Below are positions 23,378 through 32,723 of a stretch of 64,000 nt of DNA, piece by piece. The notes beneath the pieces were generated by a model. The model saw only the letters and a list, made by a program, of their open reading frames with translations. It ran no database searches and had not been told where the DNA came from. Source of the DNA: Bacteroidales bacterium UBA2861. Its GTDB lineage: Bacteria > Bacteroidota > Bacteroidia > Bacteroidales > UBA932. The stretch lies in assembly GCA_002350615.1 (NCBI GenBank), contig DEFD01000031.1, positions 14,368-78,367 on the forward strand, read 5' to 3'. The position numbers and the translations under genes were made by a program. How positions within the stretch are numbered: the stretch's first letter is position 1; each line of letters starts with the position of its first letter.

Positions 23378-24037
23378 ATGAATATCGAGCCGGTTGCCGT
23401 TTTCCGTTCGCCTCTCAAGGAGAAGTTCGGTATCCCCAGACAATCGGGTCTGGCACCCTTGCTCAGGGGGTATGTGGAGTTCCTTCCGCCATTTTCCGCG
23501 GAAGAGGCACTTCGCGGTCTGGAAGGCTTTGAAAGGCTCTGGCTGATATGGGGTTTCAATCTTAACAAGGATGTTCCTGCAGGGCTCACCGTACGTCCTC
23601 CGAGGCTTGGAGGCAACCGCCGTCTCGGCGTGTGGGCGAGCCGCTCGCCGTACAGGCCGAATCCGCTCGGGCTTTCCTGCGTAAAGATAGAATCGATTCC
23701 CGGTCCCGGCCGGATAGAAGTAAGCGGCGCCGACCTTGCAGACGGGACGCCGATATTCGACGTAAAACCCTATCTGCCCTATGCGGACGCCTTCCCGGAT
23801 GCCAAGGGAGGATTTACCGACGGGAAGCTGTGGCCGCCGCTTGAGGTCATTGTACCGCCGTCTTTTTCCGTTCTTTTCAGTGAGGGGGAACTTGCGGCAC
23901 TGGAAGAAATACTCTCTCAGGATCCAAGGCCCCAGTATCAAGACGATCCCGCCCGCGAATACGGACTATCGTACTGCGGGCGGAATGTGAAGTTCAGGGT
24001 TTCCGATAATATCCTTACTGTAACGGAAGTCAGATAA
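23378..24037 (+). CDS. trmO: tRNA (m6t6A37) methyltransferase TrmO
   Basis: This protein of 219 residues belongs to the TsaA/TrmO family, which uses SAM to methylate t6A at position 37 of tRNA-Thr. Conserved stretches are FGIPRQSGLAP near the start, RLGVWASRSPYRPNPLGLS in the middle and DVKPYLPYAD. It lies 1 base after lpd, so it is in the same transcript although not linked in function. The last 8 bases overlap the convergent HerA-like gene. Confidence 0.88.
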   Translation: MNIEPVAVFRSPLKEKFGIPRQSGLAPLLRGYVEFLPPFSAEEALRGLEGFERLWLIWGFNLNKDVPAGLTVRPPRLGGNRRLGVWASRSPYRPNPLGLSCVKIESIPGPGRIEVSGADLADGTPIFDVKPYLPYADAFPDAKGGFTDGKLWPPLEVIVPPSFSVLFSEGELAALEEILSQDPRPQYQDDPAREYGLSYCGRNVKFRVSDNILTVTEVR

Positions 24038-25619
24038 GATTGCCGAGAAGGGAACGGACCAGTGTCCTGGATGCGTTGCTGGTGGCGTTCTTCACGGCCT
24101 TTCCTGCAATGTCCTTGCCGCTTGTCCTGCTCTTCTTTCCGGTCACCTTGTTGGCGACAATCGTGCCTGCGGATGCGGTAACGCTGGTAAGTGCGGCACC
24201 GAAGGCAGCTTTGGCTATCTTCTGCAGGATGCTTGAAGTCCCCTTGGAATTACCCTTGCGATCGGCTTCTTTGCGTGCCTGCTCTGCCTGACGGCTGATC
24301 TCCTCCTGCTGGCGTGCCTGCTCTTCCTCTGCCTTTTTTGCATCGGCGAGAAGAACTTCAAAAGCACTTTCCCTGTCAACGGGGGTATCGTATTTACCGT
24401 AAATCATCGAAGTCTTAATGAGCGTGTCCCTCTGAGACTCGGTTATAGCGCCTATCTGGCTCAGCGGGAAGAGAATCTTTGCCCTCTGAACGATCGAAGG
24501 AGCTCCCTTGGCGTCCAAAAGCGAAACCAGTGCTTCGCCCGTTTCAAGTTCCATTATGGCGTCTTCGGTGCGGAATGCAGGATTGGTGCGGAATGTTTCC
24601 GCGGCTGCCCTGACCGCCTTCTGGTCTTTGGGAGTATATGCTCGCAAGGCATGCTGAATGCGGTTGCCGAGCTGTCCGAGGATGCTTTCGGGAATGTCGG
24701 TGGGATTCTGGGTTACGAAATACACGCCGACGCCCTTGCTCCGGATAAGCCTCACCACCTGTTCGATTTTGTCCACAAGTGCCTTGGATGTGTCGGTGAA
24801 AAGGGTATGAGCCTCGTCGAAGAAGAATACGAATCTCGGTTTTTCCAGGTCGCCGACCTCGGGCAGACGAGCGTAGATGTCGCTGAGGAGCCACAGGAGG
24901 AAAGTGGAGTAGAGCTTCGGATTCTGCATGAGCTTGTCGGCAGCAAGGACGCTCAGGATACCCTTCCCGTCATTGGTCTGCAGAAGATCGAAAATGTCGA
25001 ACGCCGGTTCTCCGAAGAATTTGTCGGCACCCTGGTTCTCGAGGGAGAGAAGCGCCCTCTGGATAGCACCTATCGATGCCGCGCTCACATTTCCGTAACT
25101 GTTCTGGTACTCGGCCGCATGCTCCGATACATAGCCTACCATGGACCTGAGGTCCTTGAAATCAAGGAGCAGCAGGCCCTTGTCGTCGGCAACGCGAAAC
25201 ACTATGTCGAGTACGCCGGACTGCACCTCGTTAAGGCCCAGGAGCCGTGACAGAAGCATGGGGCCCATGTTCGAGACGGTGGTCCTCATGGGATGGCCCT
25301 GCTCTCCGAATACGTCGTAGAAACGCACCGGGCATCCGGCGAAAGCCGGGTTCTCTATTCCGAACTCACCCATTCTCTTCTGGATGAATCCGCTCAGGGC
25401 GCCTGCCTGGCTGATACCGCTCAGGTCGCCCTTCATGTCCGCAAGGAAGCAGGGTACGCCTGCCTGGCTGAAAGTTTCCGCAAGAACCTGCAGGGAAACG
25501 GTCTTACCGGTTCCGGTGGCTCCCGCTATCAGGCCGTGCCTGTTGGCCATCTTCCCCTCCAGGGAGATGGGGCCTTCGCTGCAATGGGCGATGTAAAGCC
25601 CTCTTTCCGGATCCAGCAT
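24030..25619 (-). CDS. HerA-like ATPase, DUF853 (YjgR) family
   Basis: This protein of 529 residues has a Walker A GATGTGKT at 33-40 and a Walker B VFFFDEAHTLF near residue 270, with the SKGVGVYFVTQNPTDIP sensor segment of HerA/FtsK-type ATPases. The C-terminal 110 residues are a charged coiled coil (EEEQARQQEEISRQAEQ) and a Gly/Ala/Lys-rich end. Family members are soluble hexameric motors of unknown role. The stop codon of PotD lies 3 bases away, so the gene may be read through from the polyamine operon. Confidence 0.85.
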   Translation of the reverse strand: MLDPERGLYIAHCSEGPISLEGKMANRHGLIAGATGTGKTVSLQVLAETFSQAGVPCFLADMKGDLSGISQAGALSGFIQKRMGEFGIENPAFAGCPVRFYDVFGEQGHPMRTTVSNMGPMLLSRLLGLNEVQSGVLDIVFRVADDKGLLLLDFKDLRSMVGYVSEHAAEYQNSYGNVSAASIGAIQRALLSLENQGADKFFGEPAFDIFDLLQTNDGKGILSVLAADKLMQNPKLYSTFLLWLLSDIYARLPEVGDLEKPRFVFFFDEAHTLFTDTSKALVDKIEQVVRLIRSKGVGVYFVTQNPTDIPESILGQLGNRIQHALRAYTPKDQKAVRAAAETFRTNPAFRTEDAIMELETGEALVSLLDAKGAPSIVQRAKILFPLSQIGAITESQRDTLIKTSMIYGKYDTPVDRESAFEVLLADAKKAEEEQARQQEEISRQAEQARKEADRKGNSKGTSSILQKIAKAAFGAALTSVTASAGTIVANKVTGKKSRTSGKDIAGKAVKNATSNASRTLVRSLLGNLI

Positions 25620-25622
25620 ATT

Positions 25623-26912
25623 TTACCTCCTGCCGTGTTTGTGTCCTTTCTTACGCTTCGATGCGGCATAGCCGATGACGATTGCGACAAGGACCACTAT
25701 TATGATTATATAGGTAAAGGAATTGGCATTGTCGCCTTTTACCCTGGACCACATGGCAAGAAGCTTGTCGGTATCCTTGCCCCAGTCGTGCTCGAGCGCG
25801 CAGCGGTCGATGACGGCCTTGTCGGGATAGAGCACGGGGTTGACACGGATGGAATCGGCGTCGGGGCCGAAGAAATAGCTCAGGTCAACCGGCTCATATT
25901 CCTCGTCGATCTGGCTTTCGAGTACTTCAAAGGCTCCGTTGGCCGCTACGTAACCGGTTTCTTCCATGTTGCGGATGGCAATGTCCGGGCGGCACATGAA
26001 GTCGATGAAATATGTGGCGGCCTTGACGTTCTTCGCATACTTGGGGATCACCCATCCGTCGAACCATACGGTGCTGCCTTCCTCGGGAACGATATAGTCG
26101 AGATCCACTCCTACCTCTGCGGCTTCCTCGATCGCCCACACGGCGTCTCCGCTCCAGTTCAGGGATACGACACCGCGTCCCTTGGTCATCTGATCCTTGC
26201 CGAAATCGGCTTCCCAGCCGAGTACGCCGTCCTTAACCTGCTTGAGATAAGCTTCTACTGCAGCTATGGATTCGTCGGAAGAATCGTGCATGAGCTCTTC
26301 GAGGCTCACTTTGCCGGACTTCAGCTCTTCCTGCTTGAGATAGATGAGAACGGGACCGTAAACGTCGCGCGGAGCGTCTTTTATGAGGATGCGTCCGGCG
26401 AATTTAGGGTTGCGGATGATATCCCATGTCCCGGCCTCCTCGGGGGTGACTTCCGCCTTGTTATAGATGATGCCGGTGGTGCCCCACATGTAGGGGACGG
26501 AATATTCGTTGGCATCGATGTCCGGATTGATTTCCCTGAACATCTTGAGCATGTAGGGAGATTTGTTCAGGGCGATGTAGTTGATGGAATCCGGGATGGA
26601 TGCGAAATCGAGGGGAAGGATGAGCCCGTCGTTGAGCATGCGCTCGATGATGTAATCCGAAGGGCAGACGACATCGTAGTCTTCATGTCCCTTCTCGATC
26701 TTGGAGAGCATGGTCTCGTTGATGTCGAAGGTCTGGTAAACCACCGTGATCTTCTCACCGGTCTTGGCCTCGTACCAGGCCTCGAATTCAGGGAGGACCG
26801 ATTCGTCGATATAATCGGACCAGTTGTACACCTTAAGAACCGTGCCGCGGTCGCTGCCGCATGCTGTTGCGGCCAGGATGGCGGCCGCAAGGGCGAGAGT
26901 CTTGAATTTCAT
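25623..26912 (-). CDS. potD: Spermidine/putrescine-binding protein with C-terminal membrane helix
   Basis: This protein of 429 residues has a lipoprotein signal ending at the Cys of AAILAATAC (Cys18) and then the PotD/PotF start VLKVYNWSDYIDESVLPEFE. Family segments DYDVVCPSDYIIERM, YMWGTTGIIYN and SLNWSGDAVWA line the polyamine cleft. It is about 80 residues longer than E. coli PotD; the end is a membrane helix (YIIIIVVLVAIVIGYAASKR) with a basic His-rich tail. The protein would thus be fixed to the inner membrane next to PotBC instead of diffusing. It overlaps potC by 4 bases. Confidence 0.88.
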   Translation of the reverse strand: MKFKTLALAAAILAATACGSDRGTVLKVYNWSDYIDESVLPEFEAWYEAKTGEKITVVYQTFDINETMLSKIEKGHEDYDVVCPSDYIIERMLNDGLILPLDFASIPDSINYIALNKSPYMLKMFREINPDIDANEYSVPYMWGTTGIIYNKAEVTPEEAGTWDIIRNPKFAGRILIKDAPRDVYGPVLIYLKQEELKSGKVSLEELMHDSSDESIAAVEAYLKQVKDGVLGWEADFGKDQMTKGRGVVSLNWSGDAVWAIEEAAEVGVDLDYIVPEEGSTVWFDGWVIPKYAKNVKAATYFIDFMCRPDIAIRNMEETGYVAANGAFEVLESQIDEEYEPVDLSYFFGPDADSIRVNPVLYPDKAVIDRCALEHDWGKDTDKLLAMWSRVKGDNANSFTYIIIIVVLVAIVIGYAASKRKKGHKHGRR

Positions 26913-27715
26913 CGTTTATTGTCGTTTTTGGAATTTCTGATGTTGATAAGCAGCAGGACCACCAGTATTATGAGGAAGATGATGGTCATGAGAGGTTTGA
27001 GTTCGGGGGTGAGCCCGCCCTTGCGCGCATCGGTATAGATGAACGTGGAAAGGGTGTCGAGCCCGATTGTCCCCCGCGTGAAGAAGGTCACGGCGAAATC
27101 GTCGAGACTCATCGTAAAGGAAAGGATGAATCCTGATATCATGCCGGGACGAAGCGCCGGGACAAGGACCTTGCGTAGGGCCTGCATGGGAGTGGCCCCG
27201 AGGTCAAGGGCGGCCTCGTAGATGTTGGGATTCAGCTGTGAGAGCTTAGGCATCACGTTCAGGACCACGTAGGGGGTGCAGAAAGTGATGTGGGCGAGGA
27301 TCACGGTAGTATAGCCCTGGCTGATATGCAGGAAAACGAAAAGCAGGAACAGCGAAACGCCCGTGATGATATCCGGATTGATCATCGGGATATTGTTCAG
27401 GAAACTCATGACAGCCCTGTTCCGAGGTTTGAGCTTGGAGATGCCGATGGCGGCAAGGGTGCCAAGAATCGTGGCGGCGGTCGCTGCCGCGAGTGCTATC
27501 AGGACGGTGTTCTTCACCGCAGAAAGCAGCCCTGCGGAATTCTGCATGGATCCCGTGAACAGGTTCTGGTAGAGCCTGAGCGAGAATCCGGTCCAGTTGC
27601 CAAGGGATTTGGCCTCGGTGAACGAGAATACCGCTATGAATACGATGGGTGCGTAGAGCACTGCCATGAGCACCCAGAGGTAGATCTTTGCAAAAATGCG
27701 TCCTCCTTTCATCAT
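26909..27715 (-). CDS. potC: Polyamine ABC transporter permease PotC
   Basis: This protein of 268 residues has six membrane helices and the inner-membrane permease EAA loop (EAALDLGATPMQALRKVLVPALRPG), which contacts the PotA ATPase. The start MKGGRIFAKIYLWVLMAVLYAPI fits PotC. Start and stop codons overlap those of potB and potD, showing translational coupling in the order porin-potA-potB-potC-potD. Confidence 0.9.
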   Translation of the reverse strand: MMKGGRIFAKIYLWVLMAVLYAPIVFIAVFSFTEAKSLGNWTGFSLRLYQNLFTGSMQNSAGLLSAVKNTVLIALAAATAATILGTLAAIGISKLKPRNRAVMSFLNNIPMINPDIITGVSLFLLFVFLHISQGYTTVILAHITFCTPYVVLNVMPKLSQLNPNIYEAALDLGATPMQALRKVLVPALRPGMISGFILSFTMSLDDFAVTFFTRGTIGLDTLSTFIYTDARKGGLTPELKPLMTIIFLIILVVLLLINIRNSKNDNKR

Positions 27716-28485
27716 ATGGCCCCTCCCGCAGCGTCTTCAGTATTGCCGCCGCCCTGCAGGACGGTGGTAATGGCGATTATGATGAGCATGATGAGCGAAA
27801 GCGCCGCACCGTAATTCCACATCGAATTGTTGATGTTCTCCTGGATGATCGTTCCGAAGAGTTTTATCTTGTTGTTGGTGAGGAATTCGGAAATGGCGAA
27901 AGTGGACACCGTAGGCATGAAGACCATCATGACTCCGCTCCATACTCCGGGCATGGAGAGGGGGAGGGTCACCTTGCGGAAAACTTCCGCCGGCGTGGCC
28001 CCGAGGTCCTGTGCGGCTTCCGCGTATGATTTGTCCATCTTGTTGAGCTGGTTGTAGATGGGGTAGATCATGAAAGGAAGGAAGTCGTAGCACATACCGA
28101 AGAGCAGGGTGCCCTTGCCCAGCTGGATGCCTGCCATATTGAACAGTTCAGCCGTTGCCAGGGTGCGCATGAGGGCGTTTATCCACATGGGCAGGATGAA
28201 GAGTACCACCGTCACCGCGCTTCGGTTGAGATTCTTGTCGGCAAGGATGTATGCCGCAGGATAGCCCAGGAGTATGCACAGAAGCGTATTCTCCACCGCC
28301 ACTTCGATGGACAGGGCGAAGGTGCCCAGGGAATCGCCGTCGGAGAAGAACTTCGCGATGTTGGACAGCGTGAAGTGCCCGCTGTTGTCCTGGAAGGCAT
28401 ATACAACCACCATTATCAGCGGCAGGACGACAAATAGAAGCAGGAAGATGAAATAGGGCAGGGCCCAGGTTGATCTCTTATTCAT
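27712..28485 (-). CDS. potB: Polyamine ABC transporter permease PotB
   Basis: This protein of 257 residues has six membrane helices and an EAA loop (EAAQDLGATPAEVFRKVTLPLSMPG). The start chosen, MNKRSTW, overlaps the potA stop by 8 bases; an ATG 21 bases further up would give a 29-base overlap and is less likely. PotB and PotC form the inner-membrane channel for spermidine or putrescine. Confidence 0.9.
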   Translation of the reverse strand: MNKRSTWALPYFIFLLLFVVLPLIMVVVYAFQDNSGHFTLSNIAKFFSDGDSLGTFALSIEVAVENTLLCILLGYPAAYILADKNLNRSAVTVVLFILPMWINALMRTLATAELFNMAGIQLGKGTLLFGMCYDFLPFMIYPIYNQLNKMDKSYAEAAQDLGATPAEVFRKVTLPLSMPGVWSGVMMVFMPTVSTFAISEFLTNNKIKLFGTIIQENINNSMWNYGAALSLIMLIIIAITTVLQGGGNTEDAAGGAI

Positions 28486-29872
28486 TTCCGTCGTCTGCTT
28501 TGACAATTTGAATGTCCTTTGGAGCTATCCTGATGCCGACGAAGTCGTTCTTGTCCCAGACGTCGTTGGTGTCCACCCAAATCTTTTCGCCGCTCTCTGT
28601 CTTTATGGTAAGGTGATAGTGGTTTCCTTTATAGAGGATGAAGTCCACGTTTCCGGTGGTCACGGCTTCGTCTTCATGGTCCAGAAGGTCCACTTTGCCG
28701 AAGGCGATCCTTGCGATCACCTCGTCTCCGGCCGAGAATCCGTCGGTGGAGCATTCCCACTCGGCTCCGAGGAAGGATACGCGTCCATCGGCGACGACGC
28801 TGGCGCGGTAGCTGTTCTGCGTACGCTCCTTCTTCATTACCTGGATGTCGCCGGGACGGATATGCATGCCGACTGTGGTGCCGGGCTCGAAAGCGTTGTA
28901 ATCCTGGATCATGAGCTCGTTGCCGCTGTCGGTGTCCACGAACATCTCATAGTGGACGCCCTTGAAGGTGCAGCTGCGCACTGTGCCCGTAAATTGTTCG
29001 CCTTCAGTATTTTTCTTTATGTAGATATCTTCAGGCCGGATAACTACGTCCACGGGAACATTCTCTCCGAAGCCCTTGTCCACGCAGTCGAAATCGTGCC
29101 CGATGAAACTCACCCGCTTGTCTTCGATCATGGTTCCGTTCAGGATATTGCTTTCGCCGATGAAATCCGCCACGAAACTGTTGACCGGCTCGTTGTAGAT
29201 GTCGGTAGGGGTGCCTATCTGCTGGATCTTGCCTTCGTTCATCACCACTATGGTGTCGCTGAGGGTAAGGGCCTCTTCCTGGTCGTGGGTCACGTAGATG
29301 AAGGTTATGCCGAGCTTCTGGTGCATTTCCTTGAGCTCTATCTGCATGTCCTTGCGCATCTTGAGGTCCAGTGCGGCGAGGGGCTCGTCCAGAAGGAGAA
29401 CCTTCGGCCTGTTCACGATGGCGCGTGCAATGGCTATGCGCTGCTGCTGACCTCCGGAAAGGGTTTCCACGTCGCGGTCCTCATAGTCGGACATAGCCAC
29501 GAGCTTGAGCACTTTGCGTACGCGTTTGTCTATTTCCTCTTCGGGAACCTTCTTGAGCTTGAGCCCGAAGGCGATGTTGTCGTAAACATCGAGGTGCGGA
29601 AACAGGGCGTAGCGCTGGAAAACCGTATTCAGGGGCCGCAGGTGCGGGGGAGTGTCGAGAATGTCCTTGCCTTCGAGCAGGATGCTGCCGGAATCCGGAC
29701 GCATGAAGCCCGCAATCATGCGGAGGAGGGTTGTCTTGCCGCATCCGGAGGGGCCGAGAAGTGTCAGGAATTCTCCTTTGCGGACATAAAGATTGATATC
29801 GTCGAGCACTTTCTTTTCGCCGAAGCTCTTGCAGAGATGCCCGATGTCTATGATGCGTTCTTCGCTTGCCAT
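28478..29872 (-). CDS. potA: Polyamine ABC transporter ATPase PotA with duplicated TOBE region
   Basis: This protein of 464 residues is about 85 longer than E. coli PotA. Walker A GPSGCGKTT is at 40-48, the Q-loop NTVFQ, the signature LSGGQQQR and Walker B VLLLDEPLAALD are intact, so it should hydrolyse ATP. After the ATPase domain the C-terminal half holds two similar units, each ending in a strand pair: 'FTGTVRS...HYEMFVDTDSGNEL...IRPGDIQVMK' and 'TTGNVDF...HYHLTIKTESGEKI...IAPKDIQIVK'. These look like a duplicated TOBE/regulatory domain. It begins one base after the porin stop. Confidence 0.9.
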   Translation of the reverse strand: MASEERIIDIGHLCKSFGEKKVLDDINLYVRKGEFLTLLGPSGCGKTTLLRMIAGFMRPDSGSILLEGKDILDTPPHLRPLNTVFQRYALFPHLDVYDNIAFGLKLKKVPEEEIDKRVRKVLKLVAMSDYEDRDVETLSGGQQQRIAIARAIVNRPKVLLLDEPLAALDLKMRKDMQIELKEMHQKLGITFIYVTHDQEEALTLSDTIVVMNEGKIQQIGTPTDIYNEPVNSFVADFIGESNILNGTMIEDKRVSFIGHDFDCVDKGFGENVPVDVVIRPEDIYIKKNTEGEQFTGTVRSCTFKGVHYEMFVDTDSGNELMIQDYNAFEPGTTVGMHIRPGDIQVMKKERTQNSYRASVVADGRVSFLGAEWECSTDGFSAGDEVIARIAFGKVDLLDHEDEAVTTGNVDFILYKGNHYHLTIKTESGEKIWVDTNDVWDKNDFVGIRIAPKDIQIVKADDGNE

Positions 29873-30925
29873 TTACTTTCCGATATGGAGGTTCAGATAA
29901 TACATTACGCCGGCGGTGAGCTCATAAGCACCGCTGATGGTGCTGCGGGAGAATGCCGCATGGACCCGCAGGTCCCTGCTCTCCCTGAGGGGGAACCAGT
30001 GCGCGCTTGCGCCGATGTTCCACTGTGTCCCGGCTTCGTCTCCGGGATACCAGCGGGCATGCTCGATTCCGCCTTTAAGCTGGAAATCGAATTTCTCGCC
30101 CAGTGAGTACCAGAGGGAAGCGTAGGCGCTGTGCCCCTTTGTGAGATAGCCGTCCCAGTCGCAGACTGCATTCCAGTAGTCGATTCCTGCTGCGAGGGCG
30201 TCCGTAATGCTTATTTTCTGCCCGAGGCAGACAAGGGGATAGTATTCCCCGTCGCCTTTCCCGATGGCGGAAAAACTCCATATGTTGCTGAAAATGCCAT
30301 ATTCACCCACCCATTTGGCCGAATAGTTCCAGATACCGCTGCTGAAAGGCCTTTCTCCGTAGGGGGAAGTGCTGATCTGCGCCGCGAGGGTGGTGTTTTC
30401 AGATTCGTTCGTCCATCCGAAAGCTCCCTGCCACTGATAGGGAGCGAAATTGTTCCATAGCGTGGAAAGCATCTGGGGATGCACGTCGAAGTCGTAGTCG
30501 TCGAACTCGAAACCGCCGAGATAGACCATGTCCTTTCCGACATTCACCCAGAAATTGCCCAGGCTGTAGCTGAGATATGCCCAGTCGCACCAGTTGGTCC
30601 AGTCGCTGTGCCAGGTGTACTTGTAAAGGTCCGTGACATAGCTGCCGTCCCACTTCCGGTCCGTGAGCCCGAAGCTCGCCCAGTGGTTTTCAACGCTGAA
30701 AGAGAGATTCTCAGTGATGTTCCCTTCGAAGAGGGTGTAGATTGAAGAATTGCCGAGAGTAGGGCCGCCTTTTTCTTCGGTCTTTCCTACAGGGCCATAC
30801 GCGCCGAGGTCGAGCCTCGGGATAATAGTCAACTCGGCACCTGTGCCGGGTTCGTCAGCCTCTTGTGAGAACAAGAGGAAGCAGGGCAGCGAGAGGGCTG
30901 CACAAACTAGCAGGATTTTCTTCAT
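29873..30925 (-). CDS. Outer-membrane porin linked to polyamine transporter
   Basis: This protein of 350 residues has a signal peptide (MKKILLVCAALSLPCFLLFSQ) and a mature part of alternating strands ending in an aromatic-rich beta signal (GVMYYLNLHIGK), as in 16-18-stranded porins. Its stop adjoins the potA ATG, so it is first in the operon. It shares patterns (GK...GGFEFD, WFP near the C-terminus) with the second porin at 48469. I infer that it brings polyamines across the outer membrane; substrate specificity is not shown by the sequence. A -7 box (TAACTTTG) is on the complement of 30963-30970. Confidence 0.72.
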   Translation of the reverse strand: MKKILLVCAALSLPCFLLFSQEADEPGTGAELTIIPRLDLGAYGPVGKTEEKGGPTLGNSSIYTLFEGNITENLSFSVENHWASFGLTDRKWDGSYVTDLYKYTWHSDWTNWCDWAYLSYSLGNFWVNVGKDMVYLGGFEFDDYDFDVHPQMLSTLWNNFAPYQWQGAFGWTNESENTTLAAQISTSPYGERPFSSGIWNYSAKWVGEYGIFSNIWSFSAIGKGDGEYYPLVCLGQKISITDALAAGIDYWNAVCDWDGYLTKGHSAYASLWYSLGEKFDFQLKGGIEHARWYPGDEAGTQWNIGASAHWFPLRESRDLRVHAAFSRSTISGAYELTAGVMYYLNLHIGK

Positions 30926-31026
30926 TAGGCCGCATAAAAAATTATTTGGTTCAACTTGGGCGCAAAGTTATAAAAATTGTTGATAAATATACTGTTTGCA
31001 TTTGAAAAATTGAGGCGTGTATTTGC

Positions 31027-31034
31027 TATATTTG
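31027..31034 (+). promoter_or_regulatory. -7 box of the TGS-uridine kinase gene
   Basis: TATATTTG ends 18 bases before ATG 31053. A TTTG at 31001-31004 is 22 bases upstream, slightly more than the usual spacing. The TTG at 31017 lies before this box and cannot be the start. Confidence 0.55.
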
Positions 31035-31052
31035 CACATCACTGAGAGTACG

Positions 31053-32723
31053 ATGATCCACGTCTTTTGCAAAAACAATTCTGCGAGCAAATCCTTCAGG
31101 GAAGGAACCACTCTGCTCGACATGCTTCCGGAGTTCAATTTCGACAAACCCTTCCCGATAGTATCGGCCAGGGTGAACAACGTCTCACAGGGACTCAAGT
31201 TCCGGGTTTACAACAACCGCGACGTCGAATTCCTGGACTGCACATCCCCCAGCGGCATGCGCGTTTACATCCGTTCTCTGAGCTTCCTGCTGTGCAAGGC
31301 TACGCGCGACGTGTTCCGCGGAAGCCGGATATATATCGAGCATCCCATCTTCCACGGCTACTACTGCGAGCTTGTGAAGGCGGACAAGAAGCCTGTGACT
31401 CAGGAGGATATCGATAAGATAAAGGCGAGGATGCAGCAGCTCGTGGACAAGGACATGGCGTTCCACCGCTATGAGGTGCAGACTCCGGAAGCCATCCGCA
31501 TCTTCCGCGAAAAGGGTCTCGACGACAAGGTGAAGCTGCTCGAAACCAGCGGGGAAGTGTATATGAACTATTACACCCTCGGCCGTACCGCGGATTATTA
31601 TTATGGAAGGCTGGTGCCGAGCGCCTCTTTCCTCAAGGTGTTCGACCTGAAGCTGTATCATAAGGGAATGCTGCTGCTGGGTCCGGACAAGCACGACCCC
31701 TATAAACTCGCTCCCTATGTGGACCAGCCCAAGACCTTCGCGATGTTCTCGGAGAACCTCAAATGGAACAATATCATGGGCTTGCGGACAGTGGGAGACC
31801 TTAACCACGCCCTGCTCGAAAATGGCGGCAGCGACTATGTCCAGATTGCCGAAGCCCTACAGGAGAAAAAGATCGTGCGCATAGCGGAGGAGATAGAGAA
31901 ACGCTACCGCTCGCGCAGCAAGGTGAGGGTAGTGCTCATCACAGGCCCGTCAAGTTCCGGAAAGACTACATTCTCCAAGAGGCTCAGCATCCAGTTGAAG
32001 GCATGCGGACTCCGTCCTCTTAGCTTCAGTACTGACGATTACTTTGTGGACAGGGAGAAAACCCCGCTTCTGCCGGACGGAAGCTATGATTTCGATAATT
32101 TCGACACTGTTGACCACAAACTTCTCGAAAAGGACCTGCTCCGCATCATATCCGGAGAATCAGTGGAAGTCCCCGAGTACAACTTTGTCACCGGCAAAAG
32201 GGAATATAAGGGAAAGATGCTCCGTCTCGGCCCCCAGAACGTGATTATCCTGGAAGGGATACATGCCCTGAATCCCCGTCTGACCAGGAAAATTCCCGAT
32301 TCGAAAAAGTACAAGATATTCATTTCGACTCTCACCGGCACGGCGCTTGACAACCACAACTGCATTCCCACCAGCGACAACAGGCTTCTGCGGCGTATTG
32401 TCCGCGATGTCAACAAAGGGGCTTTTACGGCTCGTGAGACCATCAGCCAGTGGCCGAAGGTGCGTGCTGCCGAAGACGAATGGATTTATCCTTATCAGGA
32501 GATGGCCGACGTCATGTTCAATTCCGCCTACCTCGTGGAATTCGCGGTCCTGCGCAATCATGCCGAACCGATACTGCGGAGCGTCCCCAAAAACTGCCCA
32601 GAATACAGCGAAGCCCACCGCCTGCTGAAATTCATCCATTATTTCACTCCGATAACGGACAAGGAAATACCTCCGACCTCGCTGCTCAGGGAATTCGTCG
32701 GAGGGTCGAGTTTCAAATACTGA
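31053..32723 (+). CDS. TGS domain-uridine kinase fusion (nucleoside kinase)
   Basis: This protein of 556 residues has an N-terminal TGS-like domain (MIHVFCKNNSASKSFREGTT), then a stretch like the second additional domain of threonyl-tRNA synthetase (FHRYEVQTPEAIRIFREKG), and a C-terminal uridine kinase with Walker A GPSSSGKTT (K304) and STDDYFVDRE, YDFDNFDTVD motifs. The fusion is known in Bacteroidetes and clostridia and is annotated as nucleoside kinase; it should phosphorylate uridine or cytidine, with the N-part of unknown regulatory use. The last 11 bases overlap the convergent phosphatase gene. Confidence 0.85.
   Translation: MIHVFCKNNSASKSFREGTTLLDMLPEFNFDKPFPIVSARVNNVSQGLKFRVYNNRDVEFLDCTSPSGMRVYIRSLSFLLCKATRDVFRGSRIYIEHPIFHGYYCELVKADKKPVTQEDIDKIKARMQQLVDKDMAFHRYEVQTPEAIRIFREKGLDDKVKLLETSGEVYMNYYTLGRTADYYYGRLVPSASFLKVFDLKLYHKGMLLLGPDKHDPYKLAPYVDQPKTFAMFSENLKWNNIMGLRTVGDLNHALLENGGSDYVQIAEALQEKKIVRIAEEIEKRYRSRSKVRVVLITGPSSSGKTTFSKRLSIQLKACGLRPLSFSTDDYFVDREKTPLLPDGSYDFDNFDTVDHKLLEKDLLRIISGESVEVPEYNFVTGKREYKGKMLRLGPQNVIILEGIHALNPRLTRKIPDSKKYKIFISTLTGTALDNHNCIPTSDNRLLRRIVRDVNKGAFTARETISQWPKVRAAEDEWIYPYQEMADVMFNSAYLVEFAVLRNHAEPILRSVPKNCPEYSEAHRLLKFIHYFTPITDKEIPPTSLLREFVGGSSFKY

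Noticed and set aside
25293..27038. Long plus-strand open frame of 581 codons
   Set aside because: It is antisense to potD and potC, lacks family motifs, and reflects the high-GC codon pattern of the real genes.
28508..30106. Plus-strand open frame of 532 codons
   Set aside because: It is antisense to potA and the porin gene, both of which are well supported; no motif was seen.
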